From: Adhaeribacter arboris
GTDB taxonomy: Bacteria; Bacteroidota; Bacteroidia; Cytophagales; Hymenobacteraceae
Assembly: GCF_003023845.1 (NCBI RefSeq)
Contig: NZ_PYFT01000001.1
Location: 6,944,001 to 7,008,000, forward strand
Reading direction: 5' to 3'
Length of the DNA: 64,000 nt
Shown here: piece by piece, positions 27,971 to 38,000 of the stretch
Numbering within the stretch: the first letter of the stretch is position 1
Layout of the letters: every line of letters starts with the position of its first letter
Notes under the pieces: generated by a model
Databases searched by the model: none
Seen by the model: only the letters and a program-made list of their open reading frames with translations
What the model was told of the DNA's origin: nothing
Position numbers and translations under genes: made by a program

Positions 27971-28284
27971 GATTAGGTTAGAAAGTTGAAAGGTTAGAAA
28001 GTTGTAAAGTTAAAGGTTAGGAAGGTTTGTATAAAATAAATGAGTTTATTGTATTTATGAACAGTCCGATTTGAACCAGTAAAAAGAAATTAAGGCTAGC
28101 AAAAGAAGCTTTAATTAAAGCATTTGATATTGGAAGTTTCTTTAATGACACTTTTATCCCGGGTTGAAAACTGTAACCTTTAATGTGAAATTTACTATCC
28201 TATATTAACCTGTAACTTTTAAACCTTTCAACCTTCCAACTTTAAAACCTTCCAACTTTTCCACCTTTTCCACCTTCCAACCAT
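27971..28284. repeat. Intergenic gap with AACCTTCCAACTTT-type low-complexity repeats
   Basis: Both ends of this 314-bp gap consist of degenerate heptad-like repeats: GTTAGAAAGTTGAAAGG near 27975 and CCTTCCAACTTT, CTTTCAACC near 28200-28280. They are in opposite orientation at the two ends. The same theme recurs near 23940, 58915 and 59080. No gene is visible here. Confidence 0.6.
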
Positions 28285-29184
28285 CTAACCCACCCGCAGC
28301 CAATCCACATTCTTTTTTAAAAATTGCTGCGTTTTTTCTTCTTCGCTGCCTGGTTCCGGTTTAAAGTTGTATTTCCAGGAAGCGTAGGTAGGTAAACTCA
28401 TCAGAATGGATTCCACCCGGCCACCCGTTTCCAGGCCAAATTTTGTACCCCGGTCGTGCACCAGATTAAATTCGACGTAGCGGCCGCGGCGTAATAATTG
28501 CCATTCTTTTTGGCGGTCATTAAAAGGTAAATTTCTGTTTTGATTAACGATGGTGGTATAAGTAGGCGCAAAACTATCGGCCACAGCTTGCACAAAGGCA
28601 AATAATTGCTCTAAAGTTAACTCTTCTTCGGAAGGAGTAAGCCGGTCGAAGAAAATACCGCCGATGCCTCTGGTTTCGTGGCGGTGCGGCAAGTAAAAAT
28701 AATCGTCGGCCCATTGCTTAAACCGGCTGTAATAATTTGGATGGTGTTGGTCACAAACCGCTTTTAATTGTTCGTGAAAATAACGTGCTTGTTTCACGTC
28801 CAGGTAAATGGGCGTGAGGTCGATACCGCCCCCGAACCAAGCTTCGCCGGTACCGACTTCCAGGTAACGCACGTTCATGTGGGTAATGGGAATAAGCGGA
28901 TTTACCGGGTGAAGCACTACCGAAACACCAGTGGCAAAATACCGGGTATCGGGCATTAACAATTTGGCCGCGGCCGTGGCCGGCATATCGCCGGAAACCG
29001 CCGAAAAGTTGACGCCGCCTTTTTCGAAAATAGCGCCGTTCTGAATAACCCGGGAGCGGCCGCCGCCACCGGTTTCGTGTTGCCATTCATCTTCCTGAAA
29101 CGTGGCCCGGCCATCGCATGCTTCTACTGCTGTACACAATCTATCCTGAAAACCGCGAAACCAAGCTTCTATTTCTTTCTTCAT
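28285..29184 (-). CDS. hemF: Oxygen-dependent coproporphyrinogen III oxidase
   Basis: A 299-residue HemF that oxidatively decarboxylates coproporphyrinogen III to protoporphyrinogen IX in haem synthesis. Signatures include WQHETGGGGRSRVIQNGAIF, EKGGVNFSAVSG, THMNVRYLE, AWFGGGIDLTPIYL, HHPNYYSRFKQWADDYFYLP, RGIGGIFFDRL, GRYVEFNLVHDRGTKFGLET and GRVESILMSLP. I place the start at Met 29182-29184 (MKKEIEAWF). An open frame extends 20 codons upstream to 29244, but those residues (NLRLLLYLFGLKL) do not belong to the family. This choice leaves a 358-bp upstream gap. Confidence 0.95.
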   Translation of the reverse strand: MKKEIEAWFRGFQDRLCTAVEACDGRATFQEDEWQHETGGGGRSRVIQNGAIFEKGGVNFSAVSGDMPATAAAKLLMPDTRYFATGVSVVLHPVNPLIPITHMNVRYLEVGTGEAWFGGGIDLTPIYLDVKQARYFHEQLKAVCDQHHPNYYSRFKQWADDYFYLPHRHETRGIGGIFFDRLTPSEEELTLEQLFAFVQAVADSFAPTYTTIVNQNRNLPFNDRQKEWQLLRRGRYVEFNLVHDRGTKFGLETGGRVESILMSLPTYASWKYNFKPEPGSEEEKTQQFLKKNVDWLRVG

Positions 29185-29542
29185 ATGTAATTTTAAACCA
29201 AAGAGATAAAGTAATAACCGTAAATTTTTAAATTCCTCATTCACCTTATTTTAGCGGATGCTGAATTTGTTTATTAAGTAAAGCAAAGAATGAAGTTCCT
29301 TGTTTAATGGCTTTAAAAATACTTTATCCATCCGTAAAAATAGATATTATTTGTTTACTTAACGAACCTAATCAGATTTGGTAAACCTTATTTTCCATTT
29401 AAGTTCAGCCACAAAAATTTACTACTTGAGGTGTTAGGAAGTAGGATTAGTACCGAAAAATAGGAGGAATAGGAGAGAGGAAGACAGCCACCCGGTGGCT
29501 TTTTACGTAAATTTTATTTGCATGTAAAGCACTTACAAATCG
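29185..29542. other. Intergenic gap between hemF and the E1 gene
   Basis: A divergent intergenic region of about 360 bp. It is AT-rich near hemF and purine-rich (GGAGGAATAGGAGAGAGGAA) near the E1 gene, where a terminator-like hairpin lies (29486-29504). No convincing promoter box was identified for either gene. Confidence 0.4.
29486..29504 (+). promoter_or_regulatory. Terminator-like hairpin in the leader of the E1 gene
   Basis: AGCCAC CCG GTGGCT followed by TTTT. It points in the direction of the E1 gene and ends 38 bp before its start codon. No gene upstream on this strand needs terminating. It could be an attenuator, or a terminator of an unseen short transcript. Confidence 0.4.
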
Positions 29543-31594
29543 TTGGAACCCGATCGCAAAATTCTGCTTCAAGCCTATACCCGGATGCTGACGGCCCGCA
29601 CTATGGCCGACACTTACGAACAAAACCGGCAAATTTGCCGGTACGTGCATAGTACTTCCCGCGGGCACGAGGCGATTCAGTTAGCTACGGCTTTTCAATT
29701 AACTCCCGACGATTACGCTTGTTTGTATTACCGCGACGAGTCAATGTTATTAGGCCTTGGTTTCACGCCCTACGAACTCATGCTGCAGTTACTAGCCAAG
29801 GCCGATGATCCTTTTTCGGGGGGACGCATTTACTATGGGCATCCTTCGGTACGCCGGGCAGGGTTTCCTACTATTCCGCACCAAAGTTCGGCCACCGGGA
29901 TGCAGGCTATTCCGGCAACGGGTATGGCACACGCTATTCGTTTCCTGGAAGCGCAAGGTAAAATTCCGAAGGAGCGCCAAAGTGTGGTATTGTGTTCTTT
30001 AGGAGATGGAGCCGTAACCGAAGGGGAAGTATCGGAAGCAATGCAAATAGCTGTGCTCAAGCAATTACCGATTATTTATTTGGTGCAGGATAACGATTGG
30101 GGAATATCGGCGAAAGGAACGGAAATGCGGGCCATGGATGCGTATGAATTTGCTTTAGGGTTTAAAGGGTTGGAACGGATGCGCATGGATGGCTCTGATT
30201 TTGCGCATGCCTACGCCGGTATGCAACGGGCATTTGGCTATGTACGGCAGGAAAGAAAACCAGTACTAGTGCACGCTAAATGTCCCTTATTGGGCCATCA
30301 TACCTCGGGGGTGCGGAAAGAATGGTACCGGGGGGAAAGCATGGAACTCGCCCTCAAAGATGACCCGATTCCTAAATTAATGGCCCAGTTACTAGAAGCT
30401 GGTGAAAAATTACCGGATCTGGAGCAAATAGAACAAGCAGTATGTCGGCAGGTAGCCGAAGCTTTTGACCAGGCCACTCACGCAGCAGAACCCGACCCAA
30501 CTACTATTTATCAGCACGATTTTGCTTCAACGCCGGTAACTCAAGAATTAGGGACGCGCCACCCGGTGGGTGCCGTTAAAGTAACCATGGTAGATGCCGC
30601 TTTGCACGCCATTGAAGAAATTTTAAAAGATTACCCGGAAGCCTTATTTTACGGCCAAGACGTAGGCAAACAATTAGGCGGCGTTTTTCGGGAGGCGGCA
30701 TTATTAGCGGCCAAGTACGGCGAAGAGCGCGTTTTTAATACGCCCATTCAGGAGGCTTATATTATTGGTTCCACGGCCGGCATGGCAGCGGTAGGAGCAA
30801 AGCCCATCGTTGAAATTCAATTTGCCGATTATATGTGGCCCGGTTTAAACCAACTGGTCGAAGAACTTTCTAAATCCTGTTACCTTACCCAAGGAAAATT
30901 TCCGGTACAATGTCTCATTCGAGTTCCCATTGGAGCATATGGGGGAGGAGGACCTTACCATTCGGGCAGCATAGAATCGACCTTGCTTACCATCCGGGGC
31001 ATAAAGGTAGTATATCCCTCCAACGCGGCCGATATGAAAGGATTAATGAAAGCAGCTTTTCTGGACCCGAATCCGGTAGTATTTCTCGAGCACAAAGGAT
31101 TGTATTGGTCGAAGCTGCCGGGTACCGAAGAAGCTAAAACCTACGAGCCGGATGCAAATTACGTACTGCCCTTAGGTCAGCCTTGTCAGGTTTTACAAGC
31201 CGGCGTAAATAAAATAAAACAGGGCGAAAGTTTGGTTTTGATTACTTATGGTATGGGCGTTTACTGGGCCAAGCAAGCCGCCAAACATTTTAAAGAACAA
31301 GTAGAAATCATTGATTTGCGTACTTTATACCCTCTAAACGAAGAATTCTTAGAGACGGTAATTAAACAACACGGAAAGGCTTTACTGCTTACCGAAGAAC
31401 CTTTACTGAATTCTTTTATAGAATCCTTGGCGGGTCGTTTAGCGCAACGTTGTTTTCGCTATTTAGATGCCCCCCTATTTACCTTAGGCGCGGAGAATGT
31501 ACCGGCCGTACCTTTAAATGTTAACCTGGAAAATAGAATGTTACCTAATGCAGAGAAGGTAGCCGCAGCCATAAACCGCCTGCTGCATTATTAA
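29543..31594 (+). CDS. Fused alpha-beta 2-oxoacid dehydrogenase E1 component
   Basis: A 683-residue thiamine-diphosphate enzyme in which E1 alpha and beta are fused. The alpha part (about 1-330) has YRDESMLLGLGF, GHPSVRRAGFPTIPHQSSAT and the ThDP motif SLGDGAVTEGEVSEAMQIA (GDG at 154-156) ending at VQDNDWGIS. The beta part (about 342-683) has VTMVDAALHAIEEIL, FNTPIQEAYIIGSTAGMA, EIQFADYMWPGLNQLVEE, GGGGPYHSGSIES and FLEHKGLYW. The best match is a branched-chain 2-oxoacid dehydrogenase type E1. The only possible start near the N-terminus is TTG 29543, because an in-frame stop lies six codons upstream. E2 and E3 genes are not in the window. Confidence 0.92.
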   Translation: MEPDRKILLQAYTRMLTARTMADTYEQNRQICRYVHSTSRGHEAIQLATAFQLTPDDYACLYYRDESMLLGLGFTPYELMLQLLAKADDPFSGGRIYYGHPSVRRAGFPTIPHQSSATGMQAIPATGMAHAIRFLEAQGKIPKERQSVVLCSLGDGAVTEGEVSEAMQIAVLKQLPIIYLVQDNDWGISAKGTEMRAMDAYEFALGFKGLERMRMDGSDFAHAYAGMQRAFGYVRQERKPVLVHAKCPLLGHHTSGVRKEWYRGESMELALKDDPIPKLMAQLLEAGEKLPDLEQIEQAVCRQVAEAFDQATHAAEPDPTTIYQHDFASTPVTQELGTRHPVGAVKVTMVDAALHAIEEILKDYPEALFYGQDVGKQLGGVFREAALLAAKYGEERVFNTPIQEAYIIGSTAGMAAVGAKPIVEIQFADYMWPGLNQLVEELSKSCYLTQGKFPVQCLIRVPIGAYGGGGPYHSGSIESTLLTIRGIKVVYPSNAADMKGLMKAAFLDPNPVVFLEHKGLYWSKLPGTEEAKTYEPDANYVLPLGQPCQVLQAGVNKIKQGESLVLITYGMGVYWAKQAAKHFKEQVEIIDLRTLYPLNEEFLETVIKQHGKALLLTEEPLLNSFIESLAGRLAQRCFRYLDAPLFTLGAENVPAVPLNVNLENRMLPNAEKVAAAINRLLHY

Positions 31595-32078
31595 TCAAGC
31601 TTTTTTGTTGATGAATTAACATAAATTTAAATTTTGCACCACCATTTTTTAATTGATTTCCTGGAAAATATCTAACCAAAATAAATATTTGCCTATTTAG
31701 CTATCAGGTGAACAGGATAATGAATACCCACTAGTAGGTACGAGTTAGTATAGCAATATCTAATACCAAATTGAAATAAATAAGACGTGTTAACTGGCTT
31801 AATTAGAATTGGTTAACTAAGAAAAAACAACACCCGTTTGGCTATGGAAGGCCTTCTAAGGTTCCGGTGTGTAGTATTCCGACGAAGGAGGAAAGGAAGC
31901 TTAGATCCGCCCGAAAGAGCCAATCGAGGCCCGCCGGCCAGGAGGCAAACTCAGACTGTTCAAACCGCATCAGCGCCAATGCCTGGAGACGGGCACCGGC
32001 TCCCAAAACAAACAGATAATATTACTTTTACTAAAACGTCTCAATTTATTATTACATAATTTGATTTTAGGGCATATA
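31595..32078. other. Intergenic gap holding repeat copy C
   Basis: About 480 bp between the convergent E1 and adhesin genes. AT-rich flanks surround a GC-rich third copy of the 140-bp repeat (31836-31974). No clean T-run terminator was found for either gene. A short AAGCTTTTTT run just after the E1 stop is the only hint. Confidence 0.5.
31836..31974 (+). repeat. Dispersed 140-bp repeat, copy C
   Basis: GTTTGGCTATGGAAGGCC, CTTCTAAGGTT, TATTCCGACGAAGGAGGAAA, CGCCCGAAAGAGCCAATCGA, GGCCCGCCGGCCAGGAGG, then GGCAAACTCAG and TTCAAACCGCATC. It is the most diverged of the three copies but keeps the order and spacing of all blocks. The left arm GTTTGGCT and the AGCCAA block remain complementary. Confidence 0.75.
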
Positions 32079-35000
32079 TCAATACTTCACCACCCGTTGA
32101 ACACCATTAATGTGATGGCCTTTTACTTGAATGATGTAAGTTGCGCTCCGCAACTCGGTTAAATCTAAATCGAAAGTATTGTTGCCTACCACCGTAGTTG
32201 CGTTTTTAACTTGAATAACCTGCCCGGAAACATTGGTAATAATTAATTGTACTTTCTCCGCTACCAAAGCCGACACTTCTAAAGTTAAATTACCTGCTGT
32301 TGGGTTCGGGAAGGTCCGGAATGGCGAATTGTTATTGCCTTCGCGTGTAACCGCAATTACTTGGCTGGTTCGGCTATTACCGTTGGCATCTACCATTTTT
32401 AACCGGTAGTAACTAGTGCCGTTTAAAGGATTTTTATCGGGGAAAGCATAGGTGCTTAATTGCTGCGTAGTGCCCGCACCTTTAACTTTACCAATCGCTT
32501 CGAAAGTAATGCCGTTGCGGCTTCTTTCTACGATAAAGTATTCATTTTTCACTTCCGAAGCCGTTTCCCAGTTAAGCCGCACTTCGTATTTTTCGGGTCG
32601 TGCCGCAAACGCAAGCAATTCTACGGGTAAAGGTACTAAAATAGCGTTTTGGCGGAAGGCGTAATTAACAGTAGGCTCCGTTCCGAAAGTGGTAAAGTCA
32701 AATAAATCTACCCAGCCGTCGTTATCCGAATCGTGGTAATAGCTTAAACCGTATTCTAAATAATTTAACCGCCCATCTTCATCATCGTCTTCCAGCCAGT
32801 CCGGAATTTTATCATTATCCGCATCAGCTAAATTATTGTAATAACCAGCTGCCGCCGCATTGCCGGCTGCCTGAGCATTAACTTTAAACTGGTCGGCCAG
32901 ATTCTTTAATTCTGTCAGAGAGTAACCGGCTGTCTGCGCCGGGGTAGAATTATCGTATGCTTCAATGGCATCCCCATAAGCATCATCATCGCTGTTTTGG
33001 TCTAAATAATCCGGGTAAGAATCTACATCGGTATTCACGGGGTACAAGGCGGAGCCCGCCGTGGAGCAACCACAGGTTACGTCATAATTATCGTCAATGC
33101 CATCTTTATCGGTATCTGTACCTTTCGGAATAATCAAAGGATTACCGGGTGTAGCCTGGGCCTCCAGGTAATCCCGCAATCCATCGTTATCGGAATCAAT
33201 ATCTAAGAAGTTGTATAATCCATCGCCGTCAAAATCGTTCAAACTGCCCGGAGTAGTAGTGGTAGAGCTGCTTGGGATACCATTCGTGCCTACCGGACTA
33301 GTTAACCGGCCGGTGTTAGCGCTATAGTTTGTGGTAGGGAATAATCCAAAGGGAGCTTGTTCTACTACATCCGTAATGCCATCTCCGTCCGAATCTAAAT
33401 CAAAAGCGTTAATAATACCGTCCCCATCTTTATCGAATATTCTGTTAACGCCGGTTACATTATTATAATTGCCACTCGGGTAACTCGGGTCACGATAGTT
33501 GGGAATGCTATTGTTATCGTCATCCGCCGAAGGATTTAAGCCGTTGGATTCCAAAGTATCTGGTATACCATCGTTATCATCATCCAGGTCATTGATATCG
33601 GCTACACCATCCGCATCCTGGTCTTCCGCTTTAATAGGAATGGTAAATACCGCCGGCGAGGCATCATCCGCATTTTCATTATCTCTTACAATGTATTTAA
33701 AAGTAACATTACCCGCATTATTGAAAGCCGGATCAAATTTAATCTGATTTTTATTCGTGGACCAGGTGTAGTTTGTAGTAGTATTTGCCGGCGTATTGTT
33801 AACGTACAAAATTCCCTGCGCGGCGCTCGGCAAGGCACTAAACCGGAAGGTATTAATGGAAATATCGTCGGTGCCGTTTAATACATCCAGTAAAGTTACT
33901 CCGGCGGTATTAGCTAAAATTACACTGTTGGTTTGATCTATAGCAACTGGTTCGCCGTTTATTGGAATAGTAAAATTTGCCGTATTGCTGGTTGCTCCGG
34001 AATTGTCTTTCACAGAATACTGGATAACGATATCCGCCAAATTATTTATCACCGGATCAAAGGTAACAGTTGGGAAAACACTAGCGGTATAGTCTGAATT
34101 TGCAATTGCCAAAACACCATTAACCCGAAGAGTGCCCTGGGTAGTAGGATCAGGAACATTATTAAATCGGAAGGAAGTAATTGTACCATCTGCATCCGTA
34201 ACCGTTGGTATTCCTAATAAGGTAGCATTAGCTGTATTCAATAAGGTAGCATTCGTATAGTTAGCTACTACGGGAGCATCATTTACTGGGGTTACGTTAA
34301 TAATGAATGTTCTGCCGGTAATAGTACCACCCGCATTATCGGTAACAGAAAAACCAAAGTTCCCGGTAAGGGTTTCTGAACCATTATGCGTATACTTGAT
34401 AAAACCACTATTAATATCGGCTTGCGTGAAAGTAGTATTTAAGCCTCGGGCTTCTCCGGCATCCACGATGTTATTATTGTTGAAATCGCGGAACAAGGTA
34501 CCGTTTAAAGCCGCAGTAGTTACGGTATACGTAATCGCCGTTGGGGCTTGCTCGGCATCGGTATATTGTAAGAGCGTATTGGTAATGGTACCTGTAGCGG
34601 CCTCGTTAACGGTTAAAGGAGAATTCACAACTTGTACCGGAAGGTCATTAACCGGAGTAACCGTTATATTGTATAACTGATTATTTACTATTCCACCGGC
34701 GCCGTCCGAAACCGAGAAGTTAAATTTATCCGAAGTAGTTTCCGAACCATTATGCGCATAACGGACGCGACTGTTATTAATATCATCCTGCGTGAAAGTA
34801 CCATTTAAAGCTACTGTTTCACCGGCATCAATTGTGTTATTCCCATTAACATCCCGGAACAAGGTGCCATTTAAAACCGCAGTAGTAACCGTGTAGATAA
34901 CCGCCGCCGGTGCCTGCTCCGCATCCGTGAACTGCAACAGAGTGGTAGCTATAGTACCGGTAGTACCTTCGTTTACGGTTAAGGGGGAGTTATTTACCAG

Positions 35001-38000
35001 TACAGGGGGTTCGTTGGCGTTAGTAACATCTACGGTAAGGGCTTGCTCGTCGAACAAAGCGCCAGTACCATTATCCGTAGCCCGAACGGTTACCAGGTAA
35101 GAATTATTGCCATCTACATCGGTGGGTAATTCAAAGTTAGGAGCCGTAACAAAGGCTAAAACTCCGGTCGTCTGATTTATCGTGAATTTGCCGGCATCCG
35201 TTCCTCCCGCAATGGAGTAAGTAAGGGTAGTATTAGCATCTGCATCGGTGGCTATAACGGTAGTTACGGTGGTAGTATTTTCGGCTACCGCAATGGAAGC
35301 CGTAACTCCGCCACCATTAGAGGTAATAACTGGGGGCTCGTTTACGTTGATTACGTTAATGGTAAATACTTGACTGGCAGTTAAATTACCATCGGAGACC
35401 TGTATAGTAATAGTATGAGAAGTAGTTTGTTCAAAATTTAGTAAAGTTCCATTTGCCACAGTTATCACACCAGAAGTAGCATTAATGGCAAAGCGGCCGC
35501 CGGCATCATTCGTTAGAGTGTAAGTAAGCGCCGTGCCGGCATCCGGATCAGTAGCTTGAGCCGTAATACCGACCAAAGTACCGTTAACGGCATTCTCAAC
35601 AACGGTATTCGCGCTAACATCGTTGTCTGTTGGGGCAGTTGGCGGTTCGTTGGCGTTAGTAACATTTACGGTAAGGGCTTGCTCGTCGAACAAAGCGCCA
35701 GTACCATTATCCGTAGCCCGAACGGTTACCAGGTAAGAATTATTGCCATCTACATCGGTGGGTAATTCAAAGTTGGGAGCCGTAACAAAGGCTAAAGCTC
35801 CGGTCGTTTGGTTAATCGTAAACTTAGCGGCATCCGTTCCTCCCACAATGGAGTACGTAATTGCGTTAGCGTCCTCATCTGCCGTTACAAGGGTGGTTAC
35901 CGCGGTGGTATTCTCCGCCACCGAAATTACAGCGTTAGCACCTCCGCCATTAGAGGTAATAACGGGTGCCTCATTTACATTGGTAATGGTAACCGTTAGG
36001 GCTTGCTCATCATACAATGGACCAGGATCCAGGCCGTTATCAGTGGCTCTTACCGTTACCTCATACGTATTATTACCATCCAAATCGGAAGGATTTTCAA
36101 AGTTAGGAGCAGTAATAAAAGTTAACACACCGGTATTTTGATCAATGCTGAATTTTGCCTGATCGGCTCCGCCACTTATACTATATTGTATCACCGTGTT
36201 TGCGTTAGGGTCGGTAGTTTCAACGGTAGTAACATTCAAAGTATTTTCTGCAATGGAGATAGCGGCTGTAGCTCCTCCACCATTGGAAGTTATAACCGGA
36301 AATTCGTTTACATCGGTAACGGTAATGGTATAAGTTGCCGGAGTATTATCTTCCTGGCTGGTATTATCAATAGCGGTATAATTAAAAGTTACGGTACCGA
36401 TATAAGTAACTTCCGGGTCGAATGTAAGCTGGGTGGCTTCGGTGGTATTGTAAATGGTGGAGGTGGATGTTACGGCTACATTGTTTACATACAGTACTCC
36501 CTGAGCAGAAGTAGGTAAAGAGGTAAAACGGAAACCGATAATTGTGCCATCCGTGCCGTCGTTACCGGTTAGATTAGGGATGCTAGTAGCGGCGGCGGTG
36601 CGGGGTATAGAAGCGGTTTTATTATCGGTATTGGGTCGATTATTGGTAACAGTTATCGTGTAAGTTGCTGGAGAATTATCTTCTGCCCCTAAGTTATCAA
36701 CGGCAGTATACCTGGCCGTAATAACACCCGCAAAATCTGGGTTAGGATCAAAAGTGATTTGTCCGGCTTCGGTGGTATTGTAGATAGTGGTGGTGTTAGC
36801 TTCCAGCCCGTTTACGTATAAAATGCCTTGAGCCGCGGTTGGTAAAACGGTAAACCGGAAACCTTCTACAGTCCCTCCGTTATCCGTTCCTGCTAAGGCA
36901 GGGGTAGCCGTAGCGGGAGCCGTGTGCGACATGGTAACGGCTCTATTATTACTAACCGGCAAATTATTTGTAGAATTTATTGTATAGGTCGCCGGCGTTT
37001 GATCTTCTTCGTTGGTGTTATCTACAGCGGCATAGGTGAGCACTATTTGGCCAATAAAAGAAATATCCGGATCGAAGGTAATTTGTGTTGCATCGGTTGT
37101 ATTATATAGTTGATTCACTACTGCCGGAACTCCGTTTACGTACAAAATACCTTGACTAGGAGCAGGGATAGATTTTAAGCGATAGCCGATAATGGTAGCA
37201 TTCCCATCAGCATCGGTACCGGAAAAAGTGGATGCCGCAGTTGCGCCGGCCGTGTGAGGTACGTTGAACGTTTTATTTGTAGTATTAGGCCGGCTATTCG
37301 TAACGGTGATGGTGTAAGCAGCCGGCGTAGGATCTTCGGCGCCGGAACCATCCACAGCCGCGTAGGTAAAATTGATTACCCCGGCAAAGGTAGGATCCGG
37401 ATCAAACGTTAATTGGGTGGCTTCGGTAGAGTTATAAGTGGTAGCGGTGTTCGCTTCTATTCCATTCACGTATAAAATTCCTTGCGCCGCTGTAGGCAAA
37501 GACTTAAATTGGAAGCCGCTTACCGGCCCACTCGCTCCGTCTCTACCACTTAAACTATTTATTGCCGTGGCGGCTGCCGTGTGCGACATAGACGCTGTCT
37601 TAGGATCGGTATCGGGCGTGGCATTAGTTACCGCAATAGTAAATATTTGAGTAGCTGATAATCCTCCCGTAGCGGCATCGATGGCCTGTACTGTAATGGT
37701 ATGTGACGTTGCTGTTTCAAAATCGAGCAAAGTACCGTTAAGTACCGTAACTACTCCGGTTGAGGAATTAATAGCAAACCGGCCGCCGGCGTTGTCGGTT
37801 AAGGAGTAAATTATGGTTGCTCCTTCCGGATCTGTAGCTTTAGCGGTAACTCCTACGGTACTTCCATTAGCAGCGCTTTCAGCAATCGTATTAATGGCGG
37901 CATTATTATCTATAAAAGCAATAGGCGCTTCGTTTACGTTGGTAACGGCAATGGTAAAGGTTTGGCTTGAGGATAATCCGTTTACTGCATCAATGGCTTG

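Noticed and set aside
27971-28284. CCTTCCAACTTT blocks as a CRISPR array or tandem minisatellite
   Set aside because: Units are degenerate, very short and without unique spacers.
29185-29244. Upstream start of hemF at 29244
   Set aside because: The 20 extra residues do not match the family; Met at 29184 gives the normal N-terminus.
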